Positions 17,756 to 26,720 of a DNA stretch of 64,000 nucleotides are shown here, piece by piece. The translations under genes and the position numbers were made by a program. Source of the DNA: Candidatus Fukatsuia endosymbiont of Tuberolachnus salignus. Its GTDB lineage: Bacteria > Pseudomonadota > Gammaproteobacteria > Enterobacterales > Enterobacteriaceae. The stretch spans positions 1-64,000 of the forward strand of contig NZ_OZ034983.1 in assembly GCF_964030845.1 (NCBI RefSeq), written 5' to 3'. The first letter of the stretch is position 1, and each line of letters begins with the position of its first letter. Under the pieces are notes generated by a model. The model saw only the letters and a list, made by a program, of their open reading frames with translations, did no database searches and had not been told where the DNA came from.

Positions 17756-18952
17756 TCATTTATTGTCTCTCGATCGACTTGCGTAAAAATAAAGAGAGAC
17801 CGCGGTGATAATACAGAATGTTATTGAGCCAACCATCGGCCAAACGCTACTCACTGGCGCGATAGAAAGCAAAGTACCCACGAGTGCTCCAATACTAAAA
17901 CGCAATGTTCCCGCCAGAGAAGCCGTTGTTCCTGCCATATGCGGAAAATCATCGAGGACGACTGCCATTGCATTGGATGAAACCATTGCAATACATCCCA
18001 CGTAAGCGGCGATACCCAAGACCAATGCCCAAAAACCAAGGCCAATAATACAGACTACCAGTAACCAGATCCCCATTATTAATTGAATTAACAGCCCAAA
18101 GCGTAACATATTCATTGCCCCAAAGCGCTTCACATTTCGGCTGTTAATCAAGGTCATCAGGAATAAAAAAACGATATTCAGCGCAAAATAAAATCCGAAA
18201 TGTTGTGGAGACACACCATTTAAATCAATATAAACAAAAGGCCCCGCGCTAAGGAAAGCAAACATACCAGCAACTGAAAAACCACTCGACAACATGTAGC
18301 TCAGTACCCGTTTATGACGGAATAAAGAGGCAAAGTTGTGCAGGGTAGTACGCAAATGAAACTTTTGTCTCTGTGAAGGAGGTAGCGTCTCCTGGATATA
18401 GATGGCTACCAGTAGGGTGCCGATTAACGCTGCTGCCGATATAGTCCAAAAAATGGCGTGCCAGCTAAACCATAGCAATAACAGTCCGCCAATCATCGGT
18501 GCCAGCAAGGGTGCCATGGTAGTGACTAGGGTTACAAATGACATCATCCGTGAAAAATCATCTTTTTGAGTGAAAATATCACGCATTAGCGCGCTGATCA
18601 CCACACTCGCCGCTGCCGCTGATACACCGTGCAGTAAACGCAAAGTAATTAATTGCTCAATTGATTGTGCTAATGCACAGGCAATACCGGAACCGGCGAA
18701 TGTTAATGTTCCCCACAATATCACTGGCTTACGTCCGATACTATCCGCCATTGGCCCGTAAAATATCTGCCCGATAGCAAATCCCAACACATAAGTATTG
18801 AGCGTCATTTGTACACTGCCTTCTGTTACACCGAATTCGTTAGCGATGGTCGGCATACTCGGCAGATACATGTCAATCGCCAGCGGCATCAGCATGGAAA
18901 GCAGACCAAGGATAAAAATCAATCCGATATGAGAAACCTGGTTTTTCTGCAT
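17756..18952 (-). CDS. bcr: Bcr/CflA family drug efflux MFS transporter
   Basis: Twelve-helix inner-membrane proton antiporter; E. coli Bcr exports bicyclomycin and sulfonamides. It has the family motifs AIDMYLPSMPTIANEFGV, the MFS loop motif YGPMADSIGRKPV and the LLAPMIGG stretch. The ATG at 18952 is chosen for its GGAGG upstream and match to E. coli Bcr; a GTG at 18970 is in frame. It is followed on the same strand order by rsuA, as in E. coli. Confidence 0.95.
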   Translation of the reverse strand: MQKNQVSHIGLIFILGLLSMLMPLAIDMYLPSMPTIANEFGVTEGSVQMTLNTYVLGFAIGQIFYGPMADSIGRKPVILWGTLTFAGSGIACALAQSIEQLITLRLLHGVSAAAASVVISALMRDIFTQKDDFSRMMSFVTLVTTMAPLLAPMIGGLLLLWFSWHAIFWTISAAALIGTLLVAIYIQETLPPSQRQKFHLRTTLHNFASLFRHKRVLSYMLSSGFSVAGMFAFLSAGPFVYIDLNGVSPQHFGFYFALNIVFLFLMTLINSRNVKRFGAMNMLRFGLLIQLIMGIWLLVVCIIGLGFWALVLGIAAYVGCIAMVSSNAMAVVLDDFPHMAGTTASLAGTLRFSIGALVGTLLSIAPVSSVWPMVGSITFCIITAVSLYFYASRSRDNK

Positions 18953-18990
18953 ACTAAAGGGTGCCTCCACTGTTTATTATCAACAACATG

Positions 18991-19686
18991 TTATTTAATA
19001 CTGGCAATTTCTTGTTCAGTCAGCGGGCGATATTCACCAGGGGCAAGATCGTCATCCAGAATAATTTCTCCGATCCGTTCACGGTGTAAACCAGTGACAT
19101 GGTTGCCAACAGCCGCAAACATGCGTTTTACCTGGTGATAACGCCCTTCACTGAGGGTCAAACGTACTAATTGTGGTTCAATAACGATAAGTTGTGCAGG
19201 TTTTGTCAATGATTTTTCATTGTGTAGTTGCACACCCTCAGCAAAATGTTGAGCAGTGTCTTCTGCATTGGGTTGTGCCAGGGTGACCAAATAGGTTTTT
19301 TCACATTTGTGTTTTGGCGCAGTAATACGGTGTGACCACTGACCATCATCGGTGATTAAAACGAGGCCTGTTGTATCAATATCTAAACGTCCGGCAGTAT
19401 GAAGTTTGTGAGCAGTAGGTTCATCAAGAAGATGGAGTACTGTTGTGTGATTGGGGTCTTCTGTAGAACAGATATAGCCCTGTGGTTTGTTCAGCATGAA
19501 ATAACGCGATCTAGCTTGCTGTTGCAGCAGATCACCATCAAAGACGACTTTTTGATCAGGCGTCAGTTTAATGGCTCCATTTCTAGCAGGTGCACCATCT
19601 ATCGTGACATGCTTTGCCCGTAACTGCCGTGCAACCCGTGTACGGCTCATCCCTAACTGTTGGGATAAAAATTTATCCAATCGCAT
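18991..19686 (-). CDS. rsuA: 16S rRNA pseudouridine(516) synthase
   Basis: Isomerises U516 of 16S rRNA. It has an N-terminal S4 RNA-binding domain (residues 1-60, MRLDKFLSQQLGMSRTRVAR), then the catalytic domain with RYFMLNKPQGYICST and GRLDIDTTGLVL carrying the catalytic Asp102, and SEGRYHQVKRMFAAVGN. The ATG at 19686 aligns with E. coli; a longer frame to 19725 exists. radD, next to it in E. coli, is absent and the gap is filled by repeats. Confidence 0.96.
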   Translation of the reverse strand: MRLDKFLSQQLGMSRTRVARQLRAKHVTIDGAPARNGAIKLTPDQKVVFDGDLLQQQARSRYFMLNKPQGYICSTEDPNHTTVLHLLDEPTAHKLHTAGRLDIDTTGLVLITDDGQWSHRITAPKHKCEKTYLVTLAQPNAEDTAQHFAEGVQLHNEKSLTKPAQLIVIEPQLVRLTLSEGRYHQVKRMFAAVGNHVTGLHRERIGEIILDDDLAPGEYRPLTEQEIASIK

Positions 19687-19757
19687 TGATCCAATTTGCC
19701 TGTTGTTGCGTTGTGACCCAATCACCTGGCCTACGATCTTTGACGGACTGTTTTAGC

Positions 19758-19819
19758 CAGGTACCGTGCTCCGGGCGCTTTGATTCCACACTACTCGTTA
19801 CGGTTTTGCAAGAAGTCTA
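19758..19819. repeat. Repeat family A, partial copy
   Basis: The right end of repeat A is intact (GGTTTTGCAAGAAGTCTA) with the preceding 45 bases; the other half is missing. Confidence 0.7.
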
Positions 19820-19923
19820 ATGTTACATCATATAATCCGTGAGATTTAAATAACAGACACTGTTGCCCGATTTTGATTTTGTCGTGGTCCGCCACCATGA
19901 TAGCCATCAATGACTATACTTGT

Positions 19924-20067
19924 GAGAATCTGTTCGAAATCCTTTGTGCTCGCTGATACTTCGTCAAAAACGGGCTCAAAATGCTCATTTACTCTATGTA
20001 AACTGTGCTTTTTCGCCCATTTTTTCCTTGTCTGAGCGTCGCTCAAGAAGATTTGGAACAGATTCTA
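19924..20067. repeat. Repeat family B, nearly complete copy
   Basis: Starts AGAATCTGTTCGAAATC and ends with its inverted counterpart (GATTTGGAACAGATTCTA). The interior matches the other B copies. Confidence 0.8.
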
Positions 20068-20121
20068 ATCGACAGAAATTCAGTGCATATCAAATCATGA
20101 CGAAGAATAAAGGGGCTCTTC

Positions 20122-20385
20122 ATGAAAAAAATAAAGATGCTATTAAAAGTATTATCCCTCTTATTATTGCTAATGCCTTCTTTGGCTTTTGGTGGTGACT
20201 GTAAATCTTCGTGGGAGCCTTACCCTTTCATCGGTATCATAAAAATATGCGCTGCACAAGGAACTGTACAGCAAACAGCTTCACCTGATACGGAAAAGAG
20301 GTGCGCTCAGAAATTAAAAAATGAATCTAACAAGTGGCGCTATAGGGGACGTTTCAGCCTTGATCCCAAGACAAGGATCCTATAA
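20122..20385 (+). CDS. Small secreted protein of unknown function
   Basis: An 87-residue product with a clear Sec signal peptide: MKKIK, a leucine-rich core (LLLLLMPSLAFG) and probable cleavage before GDCKSS. The mature part of about 62 residues has three cysteines and no domain I recognise. AAAGGGG lies eight bases before the ATG, which supports translation. It fills the gap left by radD between rsuA and rplY and is flanked upstream by repeat B. It could be lineage-specific or a remnant of a larger gene. Confidence 0.6.
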   Translation: MKKIKMLLKVLSLLLLLMPSLAFGGDCKSSWEPYPFIGIIKICAAQGTVQQTASPDTEKRCAQKLKNESNKWRYRGRFSLDPKTRIL

Positions 20386-20539
20386 TAGCCCGGTGATCTA
20401 TGGTTTCGTTTGCCGCCTGAACAATCTTTCGCTAGAATGCCGCCGGCTTTACTCGCGGTTTTTTTACCGTAAAGACGACTACTTGACCTGCTGCTGGGTC
20501 GCCTGTGGCAGAGTGATATTCCTTACTTAAGAGAAAAAA

Positions 20540-20845
20540 ATGATCATTATTAACGCAGATGTACGCAATGTGAAGGGGAAGGGTGCGAGCCGCCGCCTGC
20601 GTGCAGAAAATAAATTTCCGGCAATTATTTATGGTGATTCGAAACAGCCGATTTCTATCACTCTCGACCATGACAGCACTAAACATGCCGAATTGAAACC
20701 CGGTTTTTATGGTGAAACGCTGGTTCTAGCGATCGACGGAGAAGAAATCGAAGTTCAGGTACAGGCAGTTCAGCGTCATCCGTTCAAGCCTAAGCTCACG
20801 CATATTGATTTCGTTCGTGTTCCTGCTAAGTCATTAACTTCTTAG
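20540..20845 (+). CDS. rplY: 50S ribosomal protein L25
   Basis: Binds 5S rRNA in the large subunit. It matches E. coli L25: GKGASRRLRAENKFPAIIYG and QRHPFKPKLTHIDFVR. It has 101 residues against 94; the extra tail VPAKSLTS lies beyond the usual end. The stop codon TAG is the first three bases of a B-repeat terminus (TAGAGCCTATTACGAAATCT), so the extension may come from that insertion. Confidence 0.97.
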   Translation: MIIINADVRNVKGKGASRRLRAENKFPAIIYGDSKQPISITLDHDSTKHAELKPGFYGETLVLAIDGEEIEVQVQAVQRHPFKPKLTHIDFVRVPAKSLTS

Positions 20846-20863
20846 AGCCTATTACGAAATCTT
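20843..20863. repeat. Repeat B terminus supplying the rplY stop codon
   Basis: TAGAGCCTATTACGAAATCT is a diverged B end. Nothing resembling the rest of the repeat follows. Confidence 0.5.
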
Positions 20864-20891
20864 CAAGATTACTTCTTGTAATCGGGATAGA

Positions 20892-20917
20892 GGCAGACCT
20901 CAGGGTCTGCCGTTTTT
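20892..20917 (+). terminator. Rho-independent terminator after rplY
   Basis: GGCAGACC and GGTCTGCC form an eight-base stem with a short loop, followed by GTTTTT. It separates rplY from phoB. Confidence 0.85.
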
Positions 20918-20951
20918 ATGTCATTATGTAAATTAGCTGACAGGATGAATA

Positions 20952-21641
20952 ATGGCAAAACGCATACTAGTGATAGAAGATGAAGCGCCAATTCGAGAGA
21001 TGCTGTGTTTTTTGCTGCAGAAAAATGGCTACCAGCCATTAGAAGCCGAAAACTATGATAACGCGGTGGCATGTCTTACCGAACCTTTTCCTGATTTGAT
21101 ACTTCTTGACTGGATGCTACCTGGAGGCTCTGGTATTCAGTTTATTAAATATATAAAACACGCAATTTTAACCCGGGATATTCCAGTAATGATGTTGACT
21201 GCTCGTGGTGAAGAGGAAGATCGGGTACGCGGGCTAGAACTCGGTGCCGATGATTACATTACGAAACCTTTTTCACCTAGAGAGCTGGTGGCACGTATTC
21301 AAGCAGTTATGCGCCGTATTGCTTCGACGGCAATTGAAAAGGTAATTGAAATGCAAGGCTTGATTCTGGATCCATCCTCACATCGGGTCATGGTGAATGA
21401 TCAGGTATTATCCATGGGGCCTACTGAATTCAAGTTACTGCATTTCTTTATGACACGTCCTGAACGGGTTTACAGTCGTGAACAATTGTTAAATTATGTT
21501 TGGGGCACTAACGTTTATGTTGAGGATCGCACTGTCGATGTACATATCCGCCGGCTACGAAAGGTGCTTGAAACAGATGGCTATGACAAAATGATACAGA
21601 CGGTACGGGGGACCGGGTACCGTTTTTCAACACGCTATTAA
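20952..21641 (+). CDS. phoB: Phosphate regulon response regulator PhoB
   Basis: OmpR-family activator of the Pho regulon. The receiver domain has the acidic pair in VIEDEAP, the phosphorylated Asp53 (LILLDWMLPGGSG), the MLTARGEEEDR segment and Lys in DDYITKPFSPREL. The C-terminal winged helix has GPTEFKLLHFFM and RTVDVHIRRLRKVL. It is 229 residues, full length. phoR follows after 65 bases. No convincing Pho box is seen upstream. Confidence 0.98.
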   Translation: MAKRILVIEDEAPIREMLCFLLQKNGYQPLEAENYDNAVACLTEPFPDLILLDWMLPGGSGIQFIKYIKHAILTRDIPVMMLTARGEEEDRVRGLELGADDYITKPFSPRELVARIQAVMRRIASTAIEKVIEMQGLILDPSSHRVMVNDQVLSMGPTEFKLLHFFMTRPERVYSREQLLNYVWGTNVYVEDRTVDVHIRRLRKVLETDGYDKMIQTVRGTGYRFSTRY

Positions 21642-21706
21642 ACCTCTGGTGAAAGCTAAAAACTTTCGCAAGGGCTCTGTAAATTTTCGATGCCGGAGAC
21701 GTTGTT

Positions 21707-23005
21707 GTGTTAGAACGCTTATCATTGAAAAAACTGATGTTAGAGTTGGTTTTTTTTTGTCTACCCGCCCTATTAACCGGGCTGTTTATTGGCTATCTCC
21801 CCTGGTTACTGCTGATTTCAGTACTCGCTGTCCTGCTGTGGAATTTCTATAACCAGCTTAAACTTTCTCATTGGTTGTGGTTGGATCGAAGCATGACGCC
21901 CCCTACGGGGCATTGGAATTGGGCGCCATTATTCTATGGCCTTTATCAAATGCAACTGCGCAATCGCAGGCGGCGACGTGAGTTAGCTTTGTTGATTAAA
22001 AGTTTCCGTAGTGGTGCCGAATCGCTGCCTGATGCGTTAGTGATCACGACCATTGAAGGTAATATTTTTTGGTGTAACGGTTTGGCACAACAGTTATTGG
22101 GATTCCGCTGGCCGGAAGACAATGGTCAGAATATTCTTAATTTACTACGTTATCCAGAATTCGGCGATTATATGCGCCAGCAAGTATTCTGCCTGCCGTT
22201 GACGTTACAATTGAATAATGGCCATTACGTAGAATGTCGTGTCATGCCATATTCTGCAGGGCAATTGCTGTTGGTCGCTCGTGACGTCACCCAGATGATC
22301 CAGCTGGAAAGCACCAGACGTAAATTTTTTGCCAATGTTAGCCATGAACTGCGCACACCATTGACGGTACTGCGAGGTTACCTCGAAATGATACGAGATC
22401 AGGAATTAGAGAATGCTTTACGAGATAAGGTATTAACAACCATGGAAGAACAAACCAAACGGATGGAAATTTTGGTCAAGCAATTATTAACTTTGTCACG
22501 GATCGAGACAGCACCCAACACTGACATCAATGAGCGGGTGGATATGACAATGATGCTGCAAATATTACAGCATGAAGTTGAAACACTCAGTAATGGACGT
22601 CATCAAATCATCTTCACTATTGATAGACAGCTTAACGTTTTTGGTAATGAAGATCAGCTACGTAGCGCAGTTTCCAACCTAGTTTATAACGCAATTGACC
22701 ATACAGCCCCCGGAACCAGAATTGAGGTTTCCTGGCAACGCGTGCCGCAAGGCGCACAGTTTCAGGTGAGTGATAATGGGCAGGGGATTGCCGTGGAACA
22801 CCTCCCACGATTGACTGAACGTTTTTATCGGGTAGACAAAGCACGTTCGCGGAACACTGGAGGTAGTGGGCTGGGGTTGGCCATTGTTAAACACGCGTTG
22901 CACCATCATGATAGCAACCTGGATATTACAAGTGAAATTGGTGTGGGCAGCTGTTTTGCATTTATTTTACCTGACTTTCTGATTAAACCTCTTGCAAAAC
23001 CGTAA
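21707..23005 (+). CDS. phoR: Phosphate regulon sensor histidine kinase PhoR
   Basis: Membrane histidine kinase partner of PhoB. It has two N-terminal membrane helices (about residues 10-45), a PAS domain (about 95-195), the H-box ANVSHELRTPLTVLRGY with His213, the N-box NLVYNAIDHT, and the GSGLGLAIVKHALHHH G-box. The start is the GTG at 21707, giving 432 residues (431 in E. coli). The C-terminal end, LAKP then TAA, is encoded by the terminus of an A repeat and replaces the normal tail; the kinase domain itself is complete. Confidence 0.97.
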   Translation: MLERLSLKKLMLELVFFCLPALLTGLFIGYLPWLLLISVLAVLLWNFYNQLKLSHWLWLDRSMTPPTGHWNWAPLFYGLYQMQLRNRRRRRELALLIKSFRSGAESLPDALVITTIEGNIFWCNGLAQQLLGFRWPEDNGQNILNLLRYPEFGDYMRQQVFCLPLTLQLNNGHYVECRVMPYSAGQLLLVARDVTQMIQLESTRRKFFANVSHELRTPLTVLRGYLEMIRDQELENALRDKVLTTMEEQTKRMEILVKQLLTLSRIETAPNTDINERVDMTMMLQILQHEVETLSNGRHQIIFTIDRQLNVFGNEDQLRSAVSNLVYNAIDHTAPGTRIEVSWQRVPQGAQFQVSDNGQGIAVEHLPRLTERFYRVDKARSRNTGGSGLGLAIVKHALHHHDSNLDITSEIGVGSCFAFILPDFLIKPLAKP

Positions 23006-23176
23006 GTTCGTCATACGAAGTTAAGGTGCCTGGTGTGCAGCAACCGTAGTGTTAGAACCTGTTCCAAATTTTCTTGAGCGACGCTCAGACGAGGAAAAAG
23101 CGCAGTTTGTTCTTTGTATACAAAAAGGGAGTCAATGAGCATGTTGAGCGCGTTTAGCAGGTTTTGCAAGGATCTA
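22988..23176. repeat. Nested repeats: B inserted in A
   Basis: The left end of A (CTCTTGCAAAACCG and about 60 bases) overlaps the phoR 3' end. A truncated B copy starts near 23053 (TTAGAACCTGTTCC). The A right end (CAGGTTTTGCAAGGATCTA) resumes at the far side. Confidence 0.65.
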
Positions 23177-23225
23177 CCACGTTAGAATTTGAAATTTTAG
23201 CAGAAGCGCTGAGAAGTGTTTTTTT

Positions 23226-23313
23226 TGGCGGAGGAGGTGAGATTCGAACTCACGAACGGTTGCCCGTCGACGGTTTTCAAGACCGTTGCCTTCAGCCACT
23301 CGGCCACCCCTCC
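23226..23313 (-). tRNA. tRNA-Ser (anticodon UGA)
   Basis: The minus strand reads GGAGGGGTGGCCGAGTGGCT at the 5' end, a long class II variable arm, the GTTCGAATC T-loop, a paired acceptor (GGAGGGG/CCTCCGC region) and an encoded CCA. The anticodon loop CTTGAAA gives UGA. It is 88 nt, the same as E. coli serT-type tRNA. Confidence 0.95.
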
Positions 23314-23502
23314 ACAACGAACGGGGGGCACTATAAACAGTGCAGAGTGACTTGTAAAGCACGGCCTAGTTTAATCGGCTAAAAAGACGTCAATAACTAT
23401 AATAAAGAATCAATCAGCCAACAAGTGATGGGTATTTAGCCGCTACGGCCTGCAATCTGAAGAACCTAGTGCCGTGAAAATTCGAGGTTTACAGATTAAC
23501 CA

Positions 23503-24060
23503 TCAGATGAACGAAACCAAGCTATAGCAATTAACATTCTGTTGTTCTAAGCGCTCTTTGCCACCCAATTCGGGTAAATGAATGATAAAAGCCGCATCAT
23601 CCACTTTACCACCTAGTTGACGAATCAATTTTACTGTGGCTGCGACAGTGCCGCCCGTTGCTAACAGATCGTCAATGACCAGCACTTTATCTCCAGATTT
23701 GATACTGTCACGGTGGATCTCCAGCCTATCAGTGCCATATTCCAGGCTATAGCTTTCACAGAGAGTTTCACGTGGCAGCTTACCCGCTTTACGGACCGGA
23801 ATAAAACCCACGCCTAGAGAGAGTGCAACCGGCGCACCAAATAAAAAACCACGAGCCTCAGTACCTACAACCTTAGTGATGTTAGCTTCCTGATAATGTT
23901 TGACTAATAGGTCAATACTAGCAGCGTAAGCCTTTGCATTAGCCAACAGACTGGTAATGTCGCGGAAAAATACGCCAAACTTTGGATAATGGGGGACAGT
24001 TTTAATATTTTCTTTAATGAATTCAATTTGCTGTTCTAAGGTTGGTGCGATTATGGTCAT
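23503..24060 (-). CDS. apt: Adenine phosphoribosyltransferase
   Basis: Purine salvage enzyme making AMP from adenine and PRPP. It has the type I phosphoribosyltransferase PRPP motif VLVIDDLLATGGT, the GTEARGFLFG segment and the flexible-loop region with RKAGKLPRETLCESYSLEYG. At 185 residues it is full length. It is divergent from priC, as in the E. coli apt-ybaN-priC region (ybaN absent). Confidence 0.97.
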   Translation of the reverse strand: MTIIAPTLEQQIEFIKENIKTVPHYPKFGVFFRDITSLLANAKAYAASIDLLVKHYQEANITKVVGTEARGFLFGAPVALSLGVGFIPVRKAGKLPRETLCESYSLEYGTDRLEIHRDSIKSGDKVLVIDDLLATGGTVAATVKLIRQLGGKVDDAAFIIHLPELGGKERLEQQNVNCYSLVSFI

Positions 24061-24134
24061 AATTTGTACCTGATAAAAATGTGTTATACCGTAGATTTTT
24101 TATAAAGCTGTAACCTCCCAAAAGGCGAACATCA

Positions 24135-24671
24135 ATGAAAACAGAAGAACTATTACAAGTGCTGACCAGCCAAATTGAAACCCTATCGGAAAGAATTGAT
24201 CCACAGGGCAGTGTTCCTGTTCCACAAACGCGTTTCGACCACGGTTTGTTTAGTCGTCATGGTACCCGTTTGCGAGATTACTTGCTAGAAATGCGTAGCA
24301 ATCTCATTCAACTGAAACAGGTTGTGGCAGAAAATCGTTTACCACAGGTGACGTTCCTAGCGGAAAAACTGGTTGCACAGGTTGCAGCATTACAGAGTGA
24401 ATTGGCGACGCAAATACAGCTAAAAAAAAATCTGTTACCACAGACAATGACGCAAAATCCTTACGATAAATTGGCTGAACATCAGGGGTATGAGCGTCGT
24501 TTAATAGCAATGATAGAGGATAAAGAAAATCAATTAGCTCAACAGATCCACTCTTCAGAACAGCAGCGGATACGGAAAGAACTAGATGTGATAGAAGGTA
24601 GGTTGGCATGTTGTCGTCAAGCATTGCTTCACATTGAAAAAAATATTGAGGAACAAGAAAATGAGTTTTGA
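24135..24671 (+). CDS. priC: Primosomal replication protein N''
   Basis: Helps reload DnaB at stalled forks through a PriA-independent restart route. At 178 residues it is near the E. coli length (175). Recognisable stretches are RFDHGLFSRHGTRLRDYL, LPQVTFLAEKLVAQVAAL, the EHQGYERRLIAMIEDKE block and RLACCRQALLHIE. The family is poorly conserved, but the apt-priC-rsmS neighbourhood supports the call. It contains an in-frame run of nine A, useful as a contrast to the broken gsp genes. Confidence 0.9.
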   Translation: MKTEELLQVLTSQIETLSERIDPQGSVPVPQTRFDHGLFSRHGTRLRDYLLEMRSNLIQLKQVVAENRLPQVTFLAEKLVAQVAALQSELATQIQLKKNLLPQTMTQNPYDKLAEHQGYERRLIAMIEDKENQLAQQIHSSEQQRIRKELDVIEGRLACCRQALLHIEKNIEEQENEF

Positions 24672-24814
24672 ACATTTATCACATTTGTTTAATGATTCAC
24701 GTTACTGCTGTACGTTATTACCTATAATAACGGTTACATTGAACATTGGCAGTGCCTTCGCTTCTTTGTTCGACATTTGTATACCGCAAACTAATAAAAT
24801 TAATGTTGGCTTTT

Positions 24815-25015
24815 ATGTTAATAGAACAGGCTTCACCTGAGTCGGTAGAGCGGGCTTCTCCAGAAATACAATTGGCGGTAGATCTGATCTATTTGCTGGA
24901 ATGTAACGAAATAGCACCGGAAACAGCGTTAGCTGCTCTGACCATTGTGCGGCGAGATTGTCAAGAAAAACTGGATAGACAGCATTCTCATTCTATAATT
25001 GAGCAAATAGTCTGA
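24815..25015 (+). CDS. rsmS: RsmS-like (YbaM) small protein
   Basis: A small acidic helical protein. The core SPEIQLAVDLIYLLECNEI then ALTIVRRDCQEKL aligns with E. coli YbaM/RsmS, which lies next to priC there too. About 66 residues from the ATG at 24815; the ATG at 24803 is also possible. Neither has a clear ribosome binding site, and the N-terminus is longer than in E. coli (53 residues). Confidence 0.75.
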   Translation: MLIEQASPESVERASPEIQLAVDLIYLLECNEIAPETALAALTIVRRDCQEKLDRQHSHSIIEQIV

Positions 25016-25035
25016 GTAGGTATGATGCTGGCCAT

Positions 25036-25205
25036 TAGAGCCTGTTCCAAATCTTTTTCGCTGTGCTCAGACGAGGAGAAAATGGGCGAAACAGTGCAGT
25101 TTGTTCTTTGACACAAAAAGGGAGTCAATGAGCATTTTTAGCTCGTTTTTGACGAATTACTTGACCAAAGAACAGCGAGCACAAAAGATTCCGAACAGGT
25201 TCCTA
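25036..25205. repeat. Repeat family B, complete copy
   Basis: Ends TAGAGCCTGTTCCAAATC and GATTCCGAACAGGTTCCTA; about 170 bases. With the A copy that follows, it occupies the gap where acrR and mscK stand in E. coli. Confidence 0.85.
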
Positions 25206-25318
25206 GAAGCTATAGTAGTGTCCGATAATATTAAGCAGAGTTTTAATTTTACACACTGATAATTGCTAAAGTATTCTATGCTTCATGGCGCCGTGGATTT
25301 TTAAAACTGGCTATCCAT

Positions 25319-25465
25319 TAGGTTTCTTGCAAAACCGCCGTTCGTTATGCGAAGTCAAGGCGCCTTGGCGTGTAGCAACCGCAGGGGGTACCGAGAGTAT
25401 ATGGGGATTGCGAGTACCAGGTAACATAGGATTTACAGCGTGTGGTAGGTTTTGCAAAAGGTCTA
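25319..25465. repeat. Repeat family A, complete copy
   Basis: Ends TAGGTTTCTTGCAAAACC and GGTTTTGCAAAAGGTCTA. It ends 34 bases before the acrA start, so the acrAB promoter region has been rebuilt. Confidence 0.85.
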
Positions 25466-25499
25466 TTGATAGATAACAGATCGGATACTTGAGGCTTAT

Positions 25500-26681
25500 A
25501 TGAGTAGAACAAGAAAAACAATACCTCCGGTTGCAGTTCTGATACTGGTTAGTGGCTTGGTACTTATAGGATGTAATGATAAAGAGACTTCACAAAGTAC
25601 CTCTGTACCACCGGTACCTGAAGTCGGTATCGTGACTGTACAAGCACAAGACATCAAAATGACTACCGAGCTTCCTGGTCGTACATTACCATCCCTTGTA
25701 GCTGAAGTCCGCCCTCAAGTGAGCGGTATCATCCTGAAACGTAACTATGTCGAAGGCAGCGAGGTTGCCGCTGGTACTTCGTTGTATCAGATCGATCCTG
25801 CGGTTTATCATGCTGCTTATAACAGTGCCAAAGGTGATTTGACCAAAGCACAGGCCGCTGCTGAAATCGCGCGTTTGACGGTGAATCGCTATAAGCCCCT
25901 GTTGGGCACAAATTATATCAGTAAGCAAGAGTACGATCAGGCATCTTCTTCCCTGCTGCAGGCTAATGCGGCGGTGCTCGGTGCCAAGGCGAGTCTGGAA
26001 ACTGCACGCATCAATTTAGCTTATACCAAAGTGATTTCACCTATTACTGGGCGTAGTGGAAAGTCATCTGTTACAAAGGGAGCATTAGTGACCAATGGGC
26101 AGGCCACCGCTTTGACAACCATTCAGCAACTTGATCCCATGTATGTGGACGTCACACAATCGAGTGATGACTTTTTGCGTTTGAAAAAAGAGTTAGCGAA
26201 CGGCGTGTTGAAACAGGAAAATGGTAAAGCCAAGGTACATCTGTTATTGGAAAATGGTAGGGAACATCCGCTAACGGGTACCCTGAAATTTTCTGATGTT
26301 ACCGTCGATGAAAGTACCGGCTCCATTACGCTGCGCGCTGTTTTCCCCAATCATGATGGCTCCCTGTTGCCAGGGATGTTTGTCCGAGCACGCTTGGATG
26401 AAGGCGTAAGAGCTGATGCCTTGCTAGTACCACAACAGGGTATCACCCGTAATCCACGTGGTGACGCAACCGCAATGGTGGTAAATAAAGATGACAAAGT
26501 AGAGTTGCGTGAGCTGACAACAGCACAGGCTATTGGTGATAAGTGGTTGGTTACTGCCGGATTGCAGCCGGGCGACCGTGTCATTGTAACGGGTTTACAG
26601 AAAATTAAACCCGGTGTTGCAGTCAAAGCACAAGAAGTTAATAATTCAGCAGCCACAGCGGTTCCTAACGCCAGTGAATAA
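25500..26681 (+). CDS. acrA: Multidrug efflux RND periplasmic adaptor AcrA
   Basis: Periplasmic adaptor linking AcrB to TolC. A lipoprotein signal peptide ends at the lipobox LIGC (Cys25). Next come the biotinyl-lipoyl half-motif (EVRPQVSGIILKRNYVEGSEV), the helical hairpin, the second lipoyl half (ARINLAYTKVISPITGRSG), the beta-barrel and the membrane-proximal domain. It is 393 residues. TTGAGG precedes the ATG. acrB follows after 39 bases. The repressor gene acrR, divergent from acrA in E. coli, is missing upstream. Confidence 0.97.
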   Translation: MSRTRKTIPPVAVLILVSGLVLIGCNDKETSQSTSVPPVPEVGIVTVQAQDIKMTTELPGRTLPSLVAEVRPQVSGIILKRNYVEGSEVAAGTSLYQIDPAVYHAAYNSAKGDLTKAQAAAEIARLTVNRYKPLLGTNYISKQEYDQASSSLLQANAAVLGAKASLETARINLAYTKVISPITGRSGKSSVTKGALVTNGQATALTTIQQLDPMYVDVTQSSDDFLRLKKELANGVLKQENGKAKVHLLLENGREHPLTGTLKFSDVTVDESTGSITLRAVFPNHDGSLLPGMFVRARLDEGVRADALLVPQQGITRNPRGDATAMVVNKDDKVELRELTTAQAIGDKWLVTAGLQPGDRVIVTGLQKIKPGVAVKAQEVNNSAATAVPNASE

Positions 26682-26720
26682 AAGACAGGTGACAGAAATT
26701 TCAATAGGAGCCGCCAGTTC

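Noticed and set aside
20918..20951. Possible Pho box upstream of phoB
   Set aside because: ATGTCAT and CTGACA stretches are present but do not form the direct repeat and spacing of a Pho box.
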